A stretch of DNA of 9,086 bases, taken from Candidatus Latescibacterota bacterium. Its GTDB lineage: Bacteria; Latescibacterota; MVCY01. The position numbers and the translations under genes are program-made. The notes under the pieces were generated by a model that saw only the letters and a program-made list of their open reading frames with translations, ran no database searches and was not told where the DNA came from. Of this stretch, positions 6,457 through 9,086 are shown piece by piece. How positions within the stretch are numbered: position 1 is the first letter of the stretch; each line of letters opens with the position of its first letter. The stretch covers positions 1 to 9,086 of the forward strand of contig JAUWEO010000056.1 of the NCBI GenBank assembly GCA_030608245.1, in the 5' to 3' direction.

Positions 6457-6547
6457 GTCATTTTGAGCGGAGCGAAGCGGAGTCGAAAAATCTCTAGTTG
6501 CTTGGCATAAATAGACCTATGAGATTCTTCACTTCGTTCAGAATGAC
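6457..6547. repeat. Dispersed inverted repeat (REP/MITE-like hairpin)
   Basis: The left arm (6457-6494) starts GTCATTTTGAGCGGAGCGAA and ends AATCTC. The right arm (6521-6547) runs GAGATTCTTC to GAATGAC. Allowing an 11-base insertion in the left arm, 22 of 27 positions are complementary, and three of the five exceptions would be G-U pairs in RNA. The loop is 26 bases. This GTCATT.TGAGCG.AGCGAAG..AATCTC family is a well-known dispersed repeat of many environmental bacterial genomes. A second short inverted pair, AGTCGAAAA (6481-6489) and TTTTCGACT (6552-6560), partly overlaps it. It sits 56 bases before the alcohol dehydrogenase start and could also terminate, attenuate or protect the transcript. 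Confidence 0.8.
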
Positions 6548-6586
6548 CTCCTTTTCGACTTTTTACGAATCAATCAACTAAGATTC

Positions 6587-6593
6587 AAGGAGG
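6587..6593 (+). promoter_or_regulatory. RBS of the iron-containing alcohol dehydrogenase
   Basis: AAGGAGG, a full-strength Shine-Dalgarno sequence, lies 10 bases upstream of the ATG at 6604 and downstream of the hairpin repeat. Initiation here does not depend on translation of the URO-D gene. Confidence 0.75.
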
Positions 6594-6603
6594 CCAAGTT
6601 ATT

Positions 6604-7926
6604 ATGGAGCCAAGTGAGAAAACTGCCGAGAAACTGTTGAAGAACTGGAAGGGCGAGAATTACGCCTGGGGAATAGATGTGCTGGACAAAGTTGGGGAAT
6701 TCACCTCCCGGTTTGGCGAGCGGACAGTGCTGGTAACAAATAATAGCAAGTGGCTAAATCCCTGGCTGGAGGAGATTATCCAATCCCTCAGAGCGCATAA
6801 GGTCAATTATGAGATACCGGTAAAGGGAGCCAGGCCTAATTCACCACGGGAGGATGTCTATCGTATTGCTCTTGCGATCTCAAAGACCAAGCCAGATAGT
6901 ATTGTGGCTGTTGGGGGAGGCAGCACTATCGATGCAGTGAAAGCCGCTTCTGTTCTGGCCAGGTACGAGAGTTCTGACATTGAACCCTATTTCGGCACCG
7001 GAGAGGTAACCAAGGTGTCTGAAAAAACAGGAAAACCTGCAATTCCAATCATAGCTGTGCAGACTGCTTCCGGATCAGGTACTCATCTGACGAGATACTC
7101 CAACATAACTGATCCAGTTGCCGGCATCAAGAAGCTCATCGTGGATGAAGCTATTATTCCCCCCGCGGCTGTCTTTGATCACAGGGTGACTCTTGGTGTT
7201 CCCCAAGCCCTTACCTTGGACGGAGGATTAGACGGTATAGCCCACTGCTGGGAAGTCTTCATAGGTGCCACCGGGAAGTGTTATTACGAGGAGATCAAAG
7301 AGATTACCCAAATCGGTATTGAGCTTATTGTCGAAAATCTTCCCCAGGCTGTGCGGAAACCAGATAATCTGCAGGCAAGGATTGCCTTGGGATTGGCGAC
7401 CGATCTGGGCGGGTATGCGATTATGATCACTAAACAGAACCCGGATACAGGCGTGGTACAGCGAGGAGGGACAAACGCCGGCCATTTGGGCAGCTTTCAG
7501 TTGACCCATTATCTCACGCACGGAAGGGCGTGTGCGGTGCTGAATCCTTACTATGCCGTAGCTTTCGGCAGAGCGATTGAGCCGCAGAATCGCGTTGTAG
7601 GGGCCATCTTTCAGAGAGCAGGATTCATTGCCGGTGATGTAGATTGGGAAAAGCTCGAGAGACACACATTGGCTGAAACAGTGGCTAAGGGGATGATAGC
7701 ATTTTCCCGCAGCCTTGGATTTCCAACCACATTGAAAGAGGCAGGGGTTCCCCAAGAACAGATCGAGGTCATGGTGGAGGCAGCAAAGAATCCTCAGTTG
7801 AAGATGAAGCTGCAAAATATGCCTACCCCTATGGATGTGGAGAGAGGGGACGTGGATACGCTTATGAGGCCCACGCTTGAGGCTGCCTACAGCGGAGATT
7901 TAGCCCTTATTCCGGCGAGCGAATAA
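6604..7926 (+). CDS. Iron-containing alcohol dehydrogenase
   Basis: The 440-residue protein belongs to the group III metal-dependent alcohol dehydrogenases (PF00465), cytosolic NAD(P)-dependent enzymes that interconvert alcohols and aldehydes or ketones. The dinucleotide loop GGGSTIDAVKAA starts at residue 104. All four expected metal ligands are visible: Asp210 and His214 in LDGIAHCWE, His294 in NAGHLGSFQ, and His306 in LTHGRACAVLNP. The length is somewhat above the usual ~385-400, mainly because of an N-terminal lead and an extended tail after residue 400. A complete active site argues for a working enzyme; the substrate cannot be read from the sequence. Its upstream neighbour is a URO-D-like gene separated by a relic and a hairpin repeat, and its downstream neighbour is a transglutaminase-like gene 97 bases away with no visible terminator. 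It may share a transcript with that gene. Confidence 0.94.
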   Translation: MEPSEKTAEKLLKNWKGENYAWGIDVLDKVGEFTSRFGERTVLVTNNSKWLNPWLEEIIQSLRAHKVNYEIPVKGARPNSPREDVYRIALAISKTKPDSIVAVGGGSTIDAVKAASVLARYESSDIEPYFGTGEVTKVSEKTGKPAIPIIAVQTASGSGTHLTRYSNITDPVAGIKKLIVDEAIIPPAAVFDHRVTLGVPQALTLDGGLDGIAHCWEVFIGATGKCYYEEIKEITQIGIELIVENLPQAVRKPDNLQARIALGLATDLGGYAIMITKQNPDTGVVQRGGTNAGHLGSFQLTHYLTHGRACAVLNPYYAVAFGRAIEPQNRVVGAIFQRAGFIAGDVDWEKLERHTLAETVAKGMIAFSRSLGFPTTLKEAGVPQEQIEVMVEAAKNPQLKMKLQNMPTPMDVERGDVDTLMRPTLEAAYSGDLALIPASE

Positions 7927-8009
7927 ATTCGTGGATTCGGATGGCAATTCGGCCCAAGTCAGAGCTGGTTTCTATGTTGTTCGTAAGCGGCAATTTTTGG
8001 CTGAAATAC

Positions 8010-8016
8010 GGAGGGG
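8010..8016 (+). promoter_or_regulatory. RBS of the transglutaminase-like gene
   Basis: GGAGGGG is placed 7 bases before the ATG at 8024. It favours this start over an in-frame GTG at 7931, which has no ribosome site. Confidence 0.7.
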
Positions 8017-8023
8017 AAAAACT

Positions 8024-9086
8024 ATGGTTCAGTTAGGGCAAGAAACTACGGATGTCGTCACCGGAGACGAAACAGGTTATGGTCCTGTTGAATTGAAGGT
8101 CTGCGATGCAGTGGGGAAGATGTATTGGAGCCCGGCGTGGGAGATCCACTTTCACTATGCCCATTTGGACGAAAAGCTGCCAGATGGCTGTGGACTTTTC
8201 ATCGACCGTCAGGTAGACCCTGAATCGCATCTCCCAGAGGTGCCTTTGATCACCCGGAAATCGCCGGGCATCGACCAGGCCCCCAGCGGGTGTCATGTTT
8301 CGCTGGCCTCTCTGCCACCCCGGAAAGAGGAACTGCAAGGGGGCGAGCTTTACGACCCCTCGGACGGTCGGACAGTCCATCAGCGAGACTGGGATGCCCT
8401 GGTGCAATGGCGGGATGAGGTCTTTGAAAAACATGCTGTGGGCGAAAATACGCCTATTCTGGAGAAGGTCCGAATTCTGGCAGAGTACGCCCGGGGCCGT
8501 GGTGGCCAGACCTATGCCTCCCGACACCCGGTGGACCTCTTTTTGCATGGCTCTTACTGCGTCGGCAAGGCGAACGGCTTGGCGGCGATGCTGCATACGA
8601 TGGGGATTCCGGCCCGAATTATCAATACCCCAGAGCATTCGCTGGTTGAAGTCTGCCTGAACGGGCAATGGTACCTCGTAGATAACCTCCAGCCCGGTGC
8701 CACGCTCATAGAGAGCAATGCCATGGAGGCATTCGCTAATCCCACAGCCCTGAAAGAATCACTCTCAGAACAACAGCGGGCCTACTATAAAGAATTGCAT
8801 TCAACTAGCCCTTACAACCTCTCTGGATGGTGGCACTGGCGTTTTAACCAGTGTGGATGTGGGGTAAACTTATCCAAGGAGACCCTGTTGAATGGGGTGG
8901 GGATCAGTGTCTGCCTTGATCCGAGTACGGCAAAGGCCTTATATCCCAGCGCGGAATGCTACCTTTTTAAGGTGCTCAAGGGAGATCCTCCGGTTCTGGT
9001 TAGCGGTCGTAAACACAGTTGGTATCGGGCCGGCCTGCGGGTGCTGGAGGGCCAATGGATACAGAAGCGATTCTATCTGGAAAAAC
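8024..9086 (+). CDS. Transglutaminase-like domain protein (3' partial)
   Basis: The frame is open from the ATG at 8024 to the right edge (354 codons, no stop). A transglutaminase/protease-like core (Transglut_core) is visible: HGSYCVGKANGLAAMLHTMG with nucleophile candidate Cys179, IPARIINTPEHSLVEV with His205, and QWYLVDN with Asp220. This gives the Cys-His-Asp triad in the right order and spacing. The fold is used by transglutaminases, papain-like proteases and amidases, so the reaction is open. The N-terminus is hydrophilic, with no signal peptide or membrane segment, so the visible part should act in the cytosol. The first ~120 residues (including KMYWSPAWEIHFHYAH) and the region after the core (GWWHWRFNQCGCGVNLS, residues ~267-283) match nothing I recognise. 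The latter has a CGC pair that might bind a metal. It follows the alcohol dehydrogenase by 97 bases and is probably co-transcribed with it. Confidence 0.85.
   Translation, partial: MVQLGQETTDVVTGDETGYGPVELKVCDAVGKMYWSPAWEIHFHYAHLDEKLPDGCGLFIDRQVDPESHLPEVPLITRKSPGIDQAPSGCHVSLASLPPRKEELQGGELYDPSDGRTVHQRDWDALVQWRDEVFEKHAVGENTPILEKVRILAEYARGRGGQTYASRHPVDLFLHGSYCVGKANGLAAMLHTMGIPARIINTPEHSLVEVCLNGQWYLVDNLQPGATLIESNAMEAFANPTALKESLSEQQRAYYKELHSTSPYNLSGWWHWRFNQCGCGVNLSKETLLNGVGISVCLDPSTAKALYPSAECYLFKVLKGDPPVLVSGRKHSWYRAGLRVLEGQWIQKRFYLEK

Noticed and set aside
7228..7815. Reverse-strand open frame opposite the alcohol dehydrogenase
   Set aside because: It is antisense to the metal-binding half of a clear enzyme gene. 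The translation has an arbitrary composition and there is no start signal.
7925..8023. In-frame open extension upstream of the transglutaminase-like ATG, with a GTG at 7931
   Set aside because: No ribosome site precedes the GTG, while a strong GGAGGGG stands 7 bases before the ATG at 8024. The extra 31 residues show no recognisable content.
8033..8668. Long reverse-strand open frame opposite the transglutaminase-like gene
   Set aside because: It lies wholly antisense to a frame with a recognisable Cys-His-Asp core, and its translation shows no family features.

Overview
The window carries six substantial protein genes of a bacterium, plus two decayed gene fragments, one dispersed hairpin repeat and one clear housekeeping-type promoter. 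Start signals are Shine-Dalgarno type and the one strong promoter is sigma70-like. The gene families (TMTC-like TPR membrane protein, DUF192 lipoprotein, URO-D-like protein, iron-containing alcohol dehydrogenase, ornithine-cyclodeaminase-family enzyme, transglutaminase-like protein) and the GTCATT..GAAG..AATCTC hairpin repeat suggest an uncultured environmental, probably anaerobic, bacterium of the Chloroflexota/Dehalococcoidia or Desulfobacterota kind. That placement is an inference and is weakly held. No rRNA, tRNA, CRISPR array or transposase gene is visible.

Layout. Positions 3-2657 (+) hold the 3' part of a large membrane glycosyltransferase-like protein with a C-terminal TPR array; its start lies before the window. 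It converges on a leftward group: a DUF192 lipoprotein (4445-3927), a 74-codon leftover resembling the C-terminus of fructosamine kinases (3911-3687), and an ornithine cyclodeaminase/mu-crystallin family enzyme (3683-2706). A near-consensus promoter at 4629-4601 (-) should drive all three. After a roughly 540-base divergent intergenic region comes a rightward group: a URO-D superfamily protein (4987-6174), a frameshifted relic of the C-terminus of a second URO-D gene (about 6226-6407), a hairpin repeat (6457-6547), an iron-containing alcohol dehydrogenase (6604-7926), and a transglutaminase-like protein that runs off the right edge (8024-9086).

How the genes may work together. The OCD-family enzyme, the URO-D-like protein and the alcohol dehydrogenase are all small-molecule enzymes, of families often found in accessory catabolic loci (amino/imino acid redox, methyl or carboxyl transfer, alcohol/aldehyde redox). 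The alcohol dehydrogenase and transglutaminase-like genes are only 97 bases apart with no visible terminator, so they may be co-transcribed. No specific pathway can be named from sequence alone. The most notable unexplained structure is the pair of 3'-end gene relics, each immediately upstream of an intact gene. They suggest that both clusters were assembled by deletion or recombination that left the tails of older operon members behind.
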